Source: Pedobacter sandarakinus (GTDB lineage Bacteria; Bacteroidota; Bacteroidia; Sphingobacteriales; Sphingobacteriaceae). From it: 64,000 nucleotides of DNA. The notes below the pieces were generated by a model. The model made no database searches. It was not told the DNA's origin and was given only the letters and a program-made list of their open reading frames with translations. Both the position numbers and the translations under genes were made by a program. Shown piece by piece: positions 34,531 through 43,580 of the stretch (positions are counted from its first letter, which is position 1; every line of letters begins with the position of its first letter). The stretch lies in contig NZ_JAPIVG010000005.1 of assembly GCF_026240095.1 (NCBI RefSeq), positions 186,001 to 250,000 on the forward strand, in the 5' to 3' direction.

Positions 34531-35340
34531 ATGAAACATCTGATTTTTACAACACTTTTGGTAAGCGGACTTGCCGGTGTTATGGCTCCAAGTGCATTTG
34601 CACAACAAGATACGGTAGTTAAAGATACAGTTATCAAAAAGAAAACAAAATATACTGTTAGAATTGGTGGCGGTACGCTGATCTCAAAAACAGATAGCAC
34701 TGAGAACGCTAAAAAAGGACGCTTTGTTGGTGGCGTTACTTTTACCAGGGTAGATTTGGGTTTCTCTAGGTTGATTGATAATGGCGACTTCAACTTATCT
34801 CCAAACAATGAATTCTTAGATTACAAAGGTGGCAAAACAAGCACTTTCTCATTTGATGTATTACAGTTGGGGTACCGTTTTAATTCTAACTTCAAAGTGT
34901 ATGTTGCAGGCGGTTTTGACTGGACACTGATCAGATTACGTGATAACATTACCATCCAAAAGAATCAACCAACCTTGGCTTACGTTAACGAAAACATCGA
35001 ATTTTCCAAAAATCGCTTTTCTAGCAGTTATGTACACATACCTTTAAATTTTGAAATTCGTACCAAAGAAAATGCTAAGGGCAAAAGGTTCTACTTTGTA
35101 TTGGGGCCAGAAGTTAGCTTCTTATTAAATGGTAAGGTGAAGCAAATTAGCGAGGAGCGTGGGAAAGACAAACAATACGATAACTATCATTTTCAATCTG
35201 TGCGCTACGGTGGTTCAATCAGGTTCGGTTACAATGGCTTAGGTTTGTTTACGAAATATTATTTCAACGATATGTTTAATACGCCCGCCCAAGCAGGTTT
35301 AAGGAATATGAGCTTCGGTATTACTTTTGGTTTAAACTAA
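34531..35340 (+). CDS. Outer-membrane beta-barrel protein (PorT-like)
   Basis: 269 residues. The signal peptide MKHLIFTTLLVSGLAGVMAP, then SAFAQ, is cleaved near residue 25. Beta-barrel strands are regular (FVGGVTFTRVDLGFSRLID, TFSFDVLQLGYRFNSNFKVY, VAGGFDWTLIRL, YVHIPLNFEIRT, RFYFVLGPEVSFLL), ending in MSFGITFGLN with a C-terminal aliphatic/Asn pattern. The layout resembles PorT/outer-membrane beta-barrel domain proteins. It follows the anti-sigma-like gene by 27 bp and is probably the output or target of the same operon. Confidence 0.8.
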   Translation: MKHLIFTTLLVSGLAGVMAPSAFAQQDTVVKDTVIKKKTKYTVRIGGGTLISKTDSTENAKKGRFVGGVTFTRVDLGFSRLIDNGDFNLSPNNEFLDYKGGKTSTFSFDVLQLGYRFNSNFKVYVAGGFDWTLIRLRDNITIQKNQPTLAYVNENIEFSKNRFSSSYVHIPLNFEIRTKENAKGKRFYFVLGPEVSFLLNGKVKQISEERGKDKQYDNYHFQSVRYGGSIRFGYNGLGLFTKYYFNDMFNTPAQAGLRNMSFGITFGLN

Positions 35341-35364
35341 AATATCATCACACACATAAATGTT

Positions 35365-35399
35365 AAATCCTGTTTCGGTTAGGCGAAACAGGATTTTTT
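35365..35399 (+). terminator. Intrinsic terminator after the PorT-like gene
   Basis: AAATCCTGTTTCG pairs with CGAAACAGGATTT across a 6-nt loop, followed by a T-run. It separates the sigma operon from the next gene. Confidence 0.9.
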
Positions 35400-35442
35400 G
35401 TTTATAAGCCAAAGCCTTTACCCTAAAACCCTTAAGCTTTCC

Positions 35443-35450
35443 TATCTTTA
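35443..35450 (+). promoter_or_regulatory. Bacteroidetes -7-like element TATCTTTA
   Basis: One mismatch to TAnnTTTG, ending 4 bp before the GTG start at 35455. It implies a near-leaderless transcript and argues against a start further upstream, which would lie inside the preceding terminator. Confidence 0.45.
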
Positions 35451-35454
35451 CGTC

Positions 35455-36450
35455 GTGAGCGACAATATAATCAGCGTTAAAAATTTAACAAAGCAGTACC
35501 AGGACGAACAGGCTGGGGGCATAAAAAATGTCAGTTTTGATATTAATCGTGGCGACGTGGTAGCCATTATTGGTGAAAGTGGCAGCGGCAAATCTACCTT
35601 GTTAAAATCGATTTACGGCTTGTTAAAAACTGATGAGGGAGAAATCTTTTTCGAAAATGAAAAAGTTAAAGGACCAGATGAACAGTTGATCCCCGGTCAT
35701 AAACAGATGAAGATGGTAACGCAAGACTTCTCTTTAAATATCTATGCGAAAGTTTACGACAATATTGCCTCACAGCTATCAAATACCGATTTAAAAACCA
35801 AAGAGGCAAAGACTTTGGCTATAATGGAGCATTTGCGGATTCTACCATTACAAAATAAAAAAATAATTGAGCTTAGCGGCGGAGAGCAACAACGCGTAGC
35901 CATTGCCAAAGCTATGGTTGCCGATACCAAGGTTTTACTCCTGGATGAACCTTTTAGCCAGGTAGACGCTTTGCTTAAAAACCAGCTGCGTGCAGATATT
36001 AAACGCGTTGCTGCTGAAACGGGTGTAACGGTAATTTTGGTTTCTCATGATCCTGCTGATGGCTTATTTTTAGCCGACCAGTTGTTGATTTTACGAAACG
36101 GCGAACTCTTGCAAACTGGTAAGCCATCAGAAATTTACCAAAAGCCTAAACATATTTATACAGCACAGATTTTAGGGAATGCGGTTGTTCTATCTCGTGG
36201 CGATGCAGAAAAGTTGGGTATTAAAACTTTCGCTGGCACGGTGGTTTTCTATCCCGAATGGGCCGAAATAAATAGTAACTGGAGTAGCAGAAGGTTTGAA
36301 GTAAAAGACGTTTACTACAAAGGGTTTTATGACGAACTGCTCTTGGAAAGAAATGGCGTAACCGTTAGGGCATTACAACTGAACCGCGGGGCACATAAAA
36401 AAAACGACCACGTTCAGTTGAACATCGGTCGTTTTCTAGAATTTTTGTAG
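35455..36450 (+). CDS. ABC transporter ATP-binding protein
   Basis: 331 residues from the GTG at 35455; the ATG at 35398 would fall in the preceding terminator and promoter, so it was not used. Walker A is GESGSGKST, the signature is LSGGEQQRVAIAKAM, and Walker B is VLLLDEPFSQVD with VSHD. After the ATPase domain (about 1-235) comes a C-terminal extension (about 240-331) that looks like a beta-rich TOBE-like region, as in sugar, polyamine or molybdate importers. No permease or binding protein is adjacent, so the substrate is unknown. Its last 16 codons double as a terminator. Confidence 0.85.
   Translation: MSDNIISVKNLTKQYQDEQAGGIKNVSFDINRGDVVAIIGESGSGKSTLLKSIYGLLKTDEGEIFFENEKVKGPDEQLIPGHKQMKMVTQDFSLNIYAKVYDNIASQLSNTDLKTKEAKTLAIMEHLRILPLQNKKIIELSGGEQQRVAIAKAMVADTKVLLLDEPFSQVDALLKNQLRADIKRVAAETGVTVILVSHDPADGLFLADQLLILRNGELLQTGKPSEIYQKPKHIYTAQILGNAVVLSRGDAEKLGIKTFAGTVVFYPEWAEINSNWSSRRFEVKDVYYKGFYDELLLERNGVTVRALQLNRGAHKKNDHVQLNIGRFLEFL
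36401..36435. terminator. Terminator embedded in the 3' end of the ABC gene
   Basis: AAAACGACC pairs with GGTCGTTTT, with an inner GTTC/GAAC stem, all inside the last codons (KKNDHVQLNIGRF). Symmetric A and T tracts let it serve the ABC gene (+) and the convergent lipoprotein gene (-) 20 bp beyond. Confidence 0.65.
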
Positions 36451-36454
36451 GTTT

Positions 36455-36865
36455 CTACAAGTCGTTGCCAACAAGTACAACCTTTACCCTAACCGTAGAG
36501 GTAGGCTTTATTGGCGTAGTAGCTTGATAGTCGGCACTTTGGATATCTATCGAAACGCCACCGTTGTAAACTTCAAAACTATAGGCATCTACATTATAAA
36601 CAAATGGTACGGCAATGTAACTTGTTCCATTGTTATAAGATATGTAAACCAATGTTCCTTCATTGTCTACGTGGTATTGGTCTATCTCCGGAATAGAAAT
36701 ATTAGCAGAGTAGGTTTTAGCATCGTTACTCAAAATCCACGAATTTGAAGAGATGTCTTTCACCACGGTGAGAATGGTGTTGTTGTTTTGAACCAAAACT
36801 TCTTTTTTGCACGATGCCAAACCTAGTGTGGCGATGCAAAGCATTAAAATGGTAAGCTTTTTCAT
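36455..36865 (-). CDS. Small lipoprotein, unknown function
   Basis: 136 residues. Lipoprotein signal MKKLTILMLCIATLGLASCK with lipobox LASC (cysteine at residue 19). The mature part is short and beta-rich (AKTYSANISIPEIDQYHV, TLVYISYNNGTSYIAVPF, YSFEVYNGGVSIDIQS, STVRVKVVLV). It resembles the small cell-surface lipoproteins common in this phylum, but no named family is recognised. It is convergent with the ABC gene, sharing the embedded terminator. Confidence 0.65.
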   Translation of the reverse strand: MKKLTILMLCIATLGLASCKKEVLVQNNNTILTVVKDISSNSWILSNDAKTYSANISIPEIDQYHVDNEGTLVYISYNNGTSYIAVPFVYNVDAYSFEVYNGGVSIDIQSADYQATTPIKPTSTVRVKVVLVGNDL

Positions 36866-36999
36866 GTTGATTAGTGTTTATTTGTGTGTATGTTGCGTAA
36901 TACAAAACCACTGCCAAAAATGTTCGAAAAACGAATTGTGGTTTAATAATTGTTTCAAATTAGTAACCTCCATTAGAGATTTGAATTAAACGCAATAGC

Positions 37000-37560
37000 A
37001 TGAGAGTATTTTTTAGAGTTTTACCATGGTTGATATTAGTTGTAGCTGGCTACCTTTTTATCTCTAAAAAGTTTAGTATCAATACTTCGGTAGAGAGCAA
37101 ACATCAGCTATTGGTTGAGAAAATAGAGGCTATAGGTAAATTAGAACTGGTGCGCTACCAAATCAGCGATGTATTAGAACACAAAAACAAAACTGATTTT
37201 TTGCCTGAAGCCAGTGTGTTACTAATTATTAAAGCCGAGGCGGTAGGATGTATAGATCTGATGAAAATTAGACGTGAAGATATTACAATTGATGCAGATA
37301 CAGCTGTAGTAAATTTGCCACAGCCAGAAATCTGTTATGTTACAATAGACCATAAAGATTCAAGGGTTTACGACACTAAAATGGCTTTCTTTCGCGAAGC
37401 CAAATTGGTTGATGAAGCTTATAAGGCGGCGGAGCGTAAAATTACTACCGAGGTAGAAAAATCCGATATTCTTGCACAAACAAAAACCAATGCCGCCAAT
37501 GTGCTCAAGCCGATTATTGAAGGCTTAGGTTACAAAAACGTACGGTTGACTTTTGAATAG
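37000..37560 (+). CDS. DUF4230 domain protein
   Basis: 186 residues. An N-terminal membrane anchor (WLILVVAGYLFI, about 10-22) is followed by a single DUF4230 domain. It has ESKHQLLVEKIEAIGKLELV, LLIIKAEAVGCIDLMKI, DITIDADTAVVNLPQPEI and a C-terminal LKPIIEGLGYKNVRLTF. The function of DUF4230 is unknown; it is widespread in Gram-positive and Bacteroidetes genomes. It diverges from the small lipoprotein gene and is convergent with the cupin gene. Confidence 0.8.
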   Translation: MRVFFRVLPWLILVVAGYLFISKKFSINTSVESKHQLLVEKIEAIGKLELVRYQISDVLEHKNKTDFLPEASVLLIIKAEAVGCIDLMKIRREDITIDADTAVVNLPQPEICYVTIDHKDSRVYDTKMAFFREAKLVDEAYKAAERKITTEVEKSDILAQTKTNAANVLKPIIEGLGYKNVRLTFE

Positions 37561-37631
37561 GACAGGGCTAATCGCCAAAAAGTTATTTTCAGTAAATCGC
37601 CCTTTGGGCAGGCCTACACGCTTTACATTGC

Positions 37632-37982
37632 TTATTTAAGGAAGTCTTCCCGGTGTGGATTAAAGATATCTATAAGCAATCCCTTTTCCATACAAACCAC
37701 TCCATGGTAAACCAATGTTGGTGCAAAGAAAATATCGCCCTCATGGAGTATCTGCTTTTTATCGCCCATGGTTACCTCAAAACTTCCCTTAGCCACGTAA
37801 CTCATTTGCAAATGCGGATGGTTATGCAAAGCTCCATTAGCGCCCTTTTCGAATTCAACCTTCACCAACATCATACTGTTATCGTAAGCCATAATTTTGC
37901 GCCTTACACCAGCCCCTAAATCTTCCCAATCAATATCACTATCGGCAATCAATGTTTTGTCGGCTAAATCTTTAAAGTTCAT
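37632..37982 (-). CDS. Cupin domain protein
   Basis: 116 residues, one small cupin barrel. The metal motif is HNHPHLQMSYVAKGSFEV (His ligands and Glu), followed by GDIFFAPTLVYHGV with the last His. The N-terminus IADSDIDWEDLGAGVRRKI resembles KdgF-type cupins acting on uronate derivatives, but the substrate is not established here. It is 145 bp downstream of ilvA on the same strand and may be the tail of that long operon or a separate unit. Confidence 0.8.
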   Translation of the reverse strand: MNFKDLADKTLIADSDIDWEDLGAGVRRKIMAYDNSMMLVKVEFEKGANGALHNHPHLQMSYVAKGSFEVTMGDKKQILHEGDIFFAPTLVYHGVVCMEKGLLIDIFNPHREDFLK

Positions 37983-38127
37983 TTTTTCAATTCTTACGGA
38001 ACACTCGGTATCTCAACTGTAGGGCGGAAAGATCTTTTCTCCAGGCAATTGATTGAATAACTTGAATGTACTTCATTAAAGTCCACTCAATATTACGGCT
38101 TGATAAGTTTCGGTTAAACATGGATCC

Positions 38128-39378
38128 CTATACCAAGTATTCAAACAAAGTCTGATCTTGGTTCAACTCTATAATTTCGAATTTAAAATCCTTCATTCGT
38201 TGCAGCAAGCTGGCATAATCATGCTTGTTCGATAGCTCAATCCCTACTAAAGCAGGGCCATTTTCTTTATTTGTTTTTTTTATGAACTCGAAACGAGTAA
38301 TGTCATCTTGCGGACCTAGAACTTCATTTACAAATAATTTCAAGGCTCCCGGACGCTGCGGAAAGCGAACGATAAAATAGTGTTTCAAACCTTCAAAAAG
38401 GAGCGATTTCTCCTTAATCTCCTGCATCCTTTCAATGTCGTTATTGCCACCACTAATAATACAAACCACATTTTTGCCTGCAATCTGGTCTTTAACCTGC
38501 TCTAAAGCAGCCACAGAAAGTGCGCCGGCAGGCTCTACAACAATAGCATCTTCGTTGTAAAGTTTTAATATGGTAGTGCAAATTTGCCCTTCAGGAATTA
38601 AATAAGTAGAACTCAGCAATTCCTGGCAATATTGGTAGGTAATCCAACCCATTCGTTTCACAGCAGCGCCATCCACAAAGCGTTCAATATTCTCAACCGT
38701 TATAGGTCCTCCATTCTTTAAAGCCTCACTTAAGGAAGGTGCGCCCATGGGCTCAACGCCAAAAATCTTAACATCGGGTTTTGCCGTTTGTAAGTATGCA
38801 CTTACGCCAGATGCCAGGCCGCCACCACCTACAGGCACAATAATGGCATCAAGGTTTGGTAGATCTTCTAAAATTTCAACAGCCACAGTTGCCTGTCCTT
38901 CAATCACTTTTTCATCATCAAAGGGCGGAATAAAAGTAGATGATTTCGCCTCGCAGTAAATCAATGCCTCTTTCAAGCAATCATCAAAAGTGTCGCCAAC
39001 CAAAATAATTTCGATATTGTCGCCGCCAAACATATTTACCTGCTTAATTTTCTGCTTGGGCGTAATTTCAGGCATAAATATTACCCCCTTAATTCCTAGC
39101 TTTTTGCACGAAAATGCAACACCTTGCGCATGGTTACCCGCACTTGCGCACACTACGCCATTCATTAAATCTGCTTGCGGCAGCTGACTAATTTTGTTAT
39201 ACGCACCACGCAACTTGTAAGACCGTACAATCTGCAAATCTTCTCTCTTTAGGTAAATACTTGCATTATATTGTGCTGAAAGTCCGGCATTAAACTCCAG
39301 CGGGGTACGTTTTACCACACCCTTGAGCCGTTGCATGGCCGAATTAAAATCTAAAGTATTTGGGGTTGTCGTATTCAT
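38128..39378 (-). CDS. ilvA: Threonine ammonia-lyase (threonine deaminase)
   Basis: 416 residues from the ATG at 39378; an upstream ATG at 39417 would add poorly supported residues. It deaminates threonine to 2-oxobutanoate, the entry to isoleucine. The PLP lysine lies in IVRSYKLRGAYNKIS, the phosphate-binding loop is VPVGGGGLASGVS, and a C-terminal ACT-like regulatory domain (about 330-416: HYFIVRFPQRPGALKLFVNE) suggests feedback by isoleucine. It is the last biosynthetic gene of the ilv-leu run, separated from leuA by a 344-bp gap (39379-39722) holding a degenerate palindrome. Confidence 0.94.
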   Translation of the reverse strand: MNTTTPNTLDFNSAMQRLKGVVKRTPLEFNAGLSAQYNASIYLKREDLQIVRSYKLRGAYNKISQLPQADLMNGVVCASAGNHAQGVAFSCKKLGIKGVIFMPEITPKQKIKQVNMFGGDNIEIILVGDTFDDCLKEALIYCEAKSSTFIPPFDDEKVIEGQATVAVEILEDLPNLDAIIVPVGGGGLASGVSAYLQTAKPDVKIFGVEPMGAPSLSEALKNGGPITVENIERFVDGAAVKRMGWITYQYCQELLSSTYLIPEGQICTTILKLYNEDAIVVEPAGALSVAALEQVKDQIAGKNVVCIISGGNNDIERMQEIKEKSLLFEGLKHYFIVRFPQRPGALKLFVNEVLGPQDDITRFEFIKKTNKENGPALVGIELSNKHDYASLLQRMKDFKFEIIELNQDQTLFEYLV

Positions 39379-39461
39379 TTCTATCATTTCAAGAATCCAG
39401 ATTGGTTGCCAGGCCAATTATTATTATTTGTAAAGCAGCAGCAATGTTAGTCGGTTAATGC

Positions 39462-39612
39462 AGTCCTGCTATCCGTTACAATCTTTTTAAAACAAAATAT
39501 GCTGCGCCAATTAAAGGTGTAATATTATCGCTCACAATACCTCGTTCCTCGGCATCATCCTATATTTTCGGTAGCATACCTTTAAAAAGTATTTTCACTA
39601 CTATCAGGTTTA
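39462..39612 (-). repeat. Dispersed palindromic element, copy 6 (degenerate)
   Basis: Read on the minus strand: TAAACCTGATAG then AAATACTTTTTAAA at one end; TTTTAAAAAGATTGTAACGG then ATAGCAGGACT at the other. The inner TTTAAAAAG arms still pair. The centre is long and AT-rich. It occupies the gap between leuA and ilvA. Confidence 0.6.
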
Positions 39613-39722
39613 TCGAACCTCGTAAAGTGCTTCGATGTGAAACCGCATTAGCAGTTAAAAATACGATGCTGTATCAATAAGCTTTAATCTAAAACCCAGT
39701 CAATTTGCATTTCGCCTTTGCG

Positions 39723-40886
39723 CTATGCCAAATGTAGCGCAACCAATTGGTTTAAGTCCATATCGTTTATACCTTGCTTACTATCAGCAAGAATTAAAAA
39801 CTGCTTATAAACAATATCCAGATGCTCTTTTTCTAAATAATGCCCTAATCGGTCTAGGTGGTGTTTTAAGGCAGCACGACCGCTTCTCGCGGTCAGTACA
39901 ATCGTCGCATCGGGAAAGCCTACATCTTCAGGTTTAATAATTTCATAGTTCTCACGGTTTTTCAAGAAACCATCCTGGTGTATACCAGAACTATGCGAAA
40001 ATGCATTCCCGCCAACAATTGCCTTATTTGGCTGCACTGGCATGTTCATTTGATTTCTCACCATGTGGCTCATCTCATAAAAACGAGTGGTATCTATCTG
40101 CGTATTCAGACCTAAAATTTTGTGCGTTTTTAAAATCATTACCACTTCTTCCATCGAGGTGTTTCCGGCACGCTCGCCAATGCCATTAATAGTGCATTCT
40201 ACCTGACGGGCACCATTTTGCAAACCAGCAATAGAATTTGCAGTAGCCAAGCCTAAATCATTATGGCAATGTACGGATATAATGGCTTTATCAATATTCT
40301 TAACATTTTCTTTTAGAAACTTGATTTTAGAGCCGTACTGGTCTGGCAAGCAATATCCATTAGTATCAGGAATATTTACTACCGTTGCACCGGCAGCAAT
40401 TACCGCTTCCACCATTTTCGCTAAAAACTCAATATCTGCACGCCCAGCATCTTCGGCATAAAATTCAATATCTTCCACATACTTTTTAGCATATTTCACG
40501 GCATCAATAGCCCGTTCCAGAATATCTTCGCGGGTGCTGTTGAATTTATGCTTAATATGGAAATCTGAGGCGCCAATCCCGGTATGAATCCGTGGCCGTT
40601 TCGCATATCGTAATGCATCTGCAGCAACATCAATATCATTCTTATTTGCACGGGTTAAAGCACAAATAATTGGATTATTTACCGCTTTAGAAAGTTCAAT
40701 AACACTATTAAAATCTCCAGGGCTCGATACCGGGAAACCCGCCTCAATTACGTCAACACCTAAAAGTTCGAGCGATTTTGCGATTTCAACTTTTTGGTTA
40801 GTATCTAACTGGCAGCCGGGTACCTGTTCGCCATCACGTAAGGTGGTGTCGAAAATGTAAACTTTGTTTGGATCGTGAATCATCAT
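39723..40886 (-). CDS. leuA: 2-isopropylmalate synthase (short form)
   Basis: 387 residues, much shorter than the about 510-residue type with a C-terminal leucine-binding regulatory domain; the visible sequence ends after the catalytic TIM barrel and linker. It condenses 2-oxoisovalerate with acetyl-CoA. The catalytic start motif is [13 protein letters not shown], the metal-binding histidines are in [15 protein letters not shown], and NGIGERAGN and [13 protein letters not shown] are conserved. If the domain is truly absent, feedback by leucine must act elsewhere, perhaps through the operon's attenuator. It lies 7 bp after leuB. Confidence 0.92.
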   Translation of the reverse strand: MMIHDPNKVYIFDTTLRDGEQVPGCQLDTNQKVEIAKSLELLGVDVIEAGFPVSSPGDFNSVIELSKAVNNPIICALTRANKNDIDVAADALRYAKRPRIHTGIGASDFHIKHKFNSTREDILERAIDAVKYAKKYVEDIEFYAEDAGRADIEFLAKMVEAVIAAGATVVNIPDTNGYCLPDQYGSKIKFLKENVKNIDKAIISVHCHNDLGLATANSIAGLQNGARQVECTINGIGERAGNTSMEEVVMILKTHKILGLNTQIDTTRFYEMSHMVRNQMNMPVQPNKAIVGGNAFSHSSGIHQDGFLKNRENYEIIKPEDVGFPDATIVLTARSGRAALKHHLDRLGHYLEKEHLDIVYKQFLILADSKQGINDMDLNQLVALHLA

Positions 40887-40893
40887 CTTATAT

Positions 40894-41985
40894 TTAGGAT
40901 TGATTGTTTTTTTGTGATAAGAATTTTAAGACCAATTTGCCCATCTCTGCTGTGCCCAACACCTTAAAACGGTTGGTACTTTGGTCGGCAATATCGTTTG
41001 TTCTGAAACCTTCTTTCAAAACTTCATCTATGGTATCCACCAGAAACTTGGCTTCCTCTTTTAAACCAAAACCGATCTCGAGCATCAGCGCTGCCGAAAG
41101 GATAGAAGCAAGCGGATTTGCAAGGTCTTTACCAGTAATATCGTGTGCAGAACCGTGTATAGGCTCGAAGAAACCAGTACTTTCGCCCACAGACGCAGAT
41201 GCAAGCATTCCCATAGATCCTGCAATCTGCGAAGCTTCATCGGTAAGGATGTCGCCAAATAAATTTGCCGTTAAAACCACATCGAATTTTTTTGGGTTTT
41301 TGATCAACTGCATGGCTGCGTTATCAATAAACATGTGTTCGGTTTCAACATCAGGGTATTGTTTTGCAATCTCCTGAACGGTTTCACGCCACAAGCGAGA
41401 GCTTTCGAGAACGTTGGCTTTATCTACAGAACACAATCTTTTACTACGTTGTTGTGCTGCCTGATATGCTTTATGTGCAATACGCTCAACTTCGTATTTA
41501 TGGTAAATCATTAAGTCTGAAGCCGTATTTCGATCTTCCGAGCGAGATTTCTCGCCGAAATAAACATCGCCAGTTAATTCTCTGAAAAACAAAATATCTG
41601 TTCCCCTTAAAATTTCAGGTTTAATACTCGATGCCTGAAGCAGTTCGTCAAACAGCAATATTGGGCGAAGGTTTGCAAATAGACCAAGCTCTTTACGAAT
41701 TTTCAATAAACCTTGCTCTGGCCTAACTTTCAGGCTTGGATCGTTATCATATTTTGCATGACCAATAGCGCCAAACAGGATGGCATCACTTTTTCGTGCT
41801 TTTTCTAACGTTTCATCAGGCAAAGGTTCGCCAGTAGTTTCAATTGCCACGTGTCCCATCAAGGCTTCCTCGAACACAAACTCATGTCCAAAGATTTCAG
41901 CAATTTTCTCTAAAGCTGCTTTTCCCCATGTAGTCACTTCGGGTCCAATACCGTCTCCTGGTATTACTAAAATGTTCTTCTTCAT
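40894..41985 (-). CDS. leuB: 3-isopropylmalate dehydrogenase
   Basis: 363 residues. It oxidatively decarboxylates 3-isopropylmalate, the third leucine-specific step. Family features: [11 protein letters not shown], the [20 protein letters not shown] arginines, [13 protein letters not shown], the catalytic lysine in SVDKANVL, the [16 protein letters not shown] acid pair, and [14 protein letters not shown]. It begins 2 bp after the upstream ABC gene, so coupling to that unrelated ATPase is very tight. Confidence 0.95.
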   Translation of the reverse strand: MKKNILVIPGDGIGPEVTTWGKAALEKIAEIFGHEFVFEEALMGHVAIETTGEPLPDETLEKARKSDAILFGAIGHAKYDNDPSLKVRPEQGLLKIRKELGLFANLRPILLFDELLQASSIKPEILRGTDILFFRELTGDVYFGEKSRSEDRNTASDLMIYHKYEVERIAHKAYQAAQQRSKRLCSVDKANVLESSRLWRETVQEIAKQYPDVETEHMFIDNAAMQLIKNPKKFDVVLTANLFGDILTDEASQIAGSMGMLASASVGESTGFFEPIHGSAHDITGKDLANPLASILSAALMLEIGFGLKEEAKFLVDTIDEVLKEGFRTNDIADQSTNRFKVLGTAEMGKLVLKFLSQKNNQS

Positions 41986-41987
41986 TC

Positions 41988-43451
41988 TTAAACGCTTTCT
42001 AGTATATCTTCAACGAGTTTTACCTCGCCTTTTTCTAATAAAATTCTTTTTTCTATACAGGTTGGCAATTGCGCTTCAAAATGACCAACGTAAATCAGCG
42101 TCATTCCGTTGCTGCACAATCTATCAACCAATGTGTTAAATTGTTGTGTTTGTTGTTGGTCTAAACCTTGGCAAGGTTCATCCAAAATCAATAGTTCAGG
42201 GTTTTTAATAATTGTTCTAGCCAATAAAACCAACCTTTGTTTTCCTAAAGGTAGCGCAGTTAATAGCTCGTTTTTTGATGAGGTTAATCCAAAATACTCG
42301 ACCAACTCATCAACCTGTTCGCTCTTGCTATAAGGTAGCTGCTGGAAAAGCCCAACAGTATCGTAGAAACCAGAAGCAATACTCTGCCATACTGTAGCAT
42401 TGGCGTCGAAATACCAGTGAAATTCTGGTGATATTAACCCAATATGTTGTTTAATTTCCCAAATACTTTCACCACTTCCTCGTCGGTTACCAAACAAATA
42501 AAGTTCATTAGCGTAAGATTGGGGATGGTCGCCATTAATCAAGCTTAGTAACGTAGATTTACCCGAACCGTTATGGCCTTGCAAAAGCCACTTGTCACCA
42601 GCATTTACTTCCCAATTAATATTCCTTAATACCTGTTTATCACCATAGCTGATATTTACATCAACCATTTTTACCATTTGTTTTGCCGTATATATAGGAG
42701 ACGATTGCAAGAATGTTGGAATATGCTTCAAATTCTCCTGAGCAGCTTCTAGCCTAGCTTCTTTGCGGGGAGAGGTAACTAATTGGTTATCTCTTAATGT
42801 CGCAAAGCAGTTGATGCACAATGGCAATTCTTCATCATTGCTTATCAAAATGAATTGGACGCCGATCGCCGCCAGCTGGTCTAGCAAAATATTTAGACTT
42901 TTACGAGATGCTGCATCTAAGCCTGTATATGGTTGATCAATAATTAACAATTGTGGTTTTAGCCACAATGCTTTTACCAGCTGTAATTTTTTGTGCTCTC
43001 CACTTGATAATTCAATTAACTGAGAACTGGCAAATGACGAAAAGTGCAGCTTTTCCAATATCGGCTCTACCTGATCAAAATGAAGGTTATTTTCTTTGCC
43101 GAAACTCGCTAATTCTCCATGAACGGTAACAGTATCTTTAGCCTGCTGACTGGTATAACGTTGTTGATAATAAAAATTGGCAACACCTTCTAAGTTTTTA
43201 AATTGATACCAACTCGCTACAAATAATGCTTTTTTAGGTAGTTCACTATCTAAATTGAAGCGGATTTTTACCTCGCCACTTGCAGTCTCTAAACCAGCTA
43301 TAATTTTAGCTAACGTTGTTTTTCCACTGCCACTTTCTCCAGATAAAACCCAGTTTTCGCCTGCGTTTATAGTCCAATTCAAATCCTTTAACACCTGCTT
43401 TTGCTGGTATTTTAGGTTTAGGTTTTGAATACTGACTATACTTTCTTTCAC
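41988..43451 (-). CDS. Dual-ABC ATPase, ModF/PhrA-like
   Basis: 487 residues with two ATPase domains in one chain and no membrane helices. First domain: Walker A SGESGSGKTT, signature LSSGEHKKLQLVKAL, Walker B LLIIDQPYTGLD. Second: Walker A QGHNGSGKST, an unusual signature LPLGKQRLVLLARTI in place of LSGGQ, Walker B LLILDEPCQGLD and YVGHFE. Proteins of this layout (ModF, PhrA) have unsettled roles, reported near molybdate transport or photorepair. It sits between leuD and leuB in the leucine operon with a 2-bp junction to leuB. Confidence 0.85.
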   Translation of the reverse strand: MKESIVSIQNLNLKYQQKQVLKDLNWTINAGENWVLSGESGSGKTTLAKIIAGLETASGEVKIRFNLDSELPKKALFVASWYQFKNLEGVANFYYQQRYTSQQAKDTVTVHGELASFGKENNLHFDQVEPILEKLHFSSFASSQLIELSSGEHKKLQLVKALWLKPQLLIIDQPYTGLDAASRKSLNILLDQLAAIGVQFILISNDEELPLCINCFATLRDNQLVTSPRKEARLEAAQENLKHIPTFLQSSPIYTAKQMVKMVDVNISYGDKQVLRNINWEVNAGDKWLLQGHNGSGKSTLLSLINGDHPQSYANELYLFGNRRGSGESIWEIKQHIGLISPEFHWYFDANATVWQSIASGFYDTVGLFQQLPYSKSEQVDELVEYFGLTSSKNELLTALPLGKQRLVLLARTIIKNPELLILDEPCQGLDQQQTQQFNTLVDRLCSNGMTLIYVGHFEAQLPTCIEKRILLEKGEVKLVEDILESV

Positions 43452-43489
43452 TGTGTTCTTTTTTTGAATTTCAAATGGTTTTTGGCGCT

Positions 43490-43569
43490 CGTCATGCTGA
43501 ATTTATTTCAGCATCTGTTATGCATTAATTCTTATAAGTTAGACCCTGAAATAAATTCAGGGTGACGAC
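43490..43569. repeat. Nested intergenic palindrome
   Basis: Arms CGTCATGCTGAATTT with ATTTCAGCATCT, and AGACCCTGAAATAAAT with TCAGGGTGACG, are near-complementary to each other. Each arm is also its own small palindrome (TGCTGAA...TTCAGCA; CCCTGAA...TTCAGGG). The two-base differences between arms keep the local pairing. It fills the gap between leuD and the ABC gene. Confidence 0.7.
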
Positions 43570-43580
43570 ACATATTTGTT

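Noticed and set aside
35398..35454. Upstream ATG start for the ABC ATPase
   Set aside because: The extra codons lie in the preceding terminator and promoter region; the GTG at 35455 is better placed.
36524..36748. Plus-strand ORF opposite the small lipoprotein
   Set aside because: It is a shadow of the lipoprotein gene, which has a clear signal peptide and lipobox.
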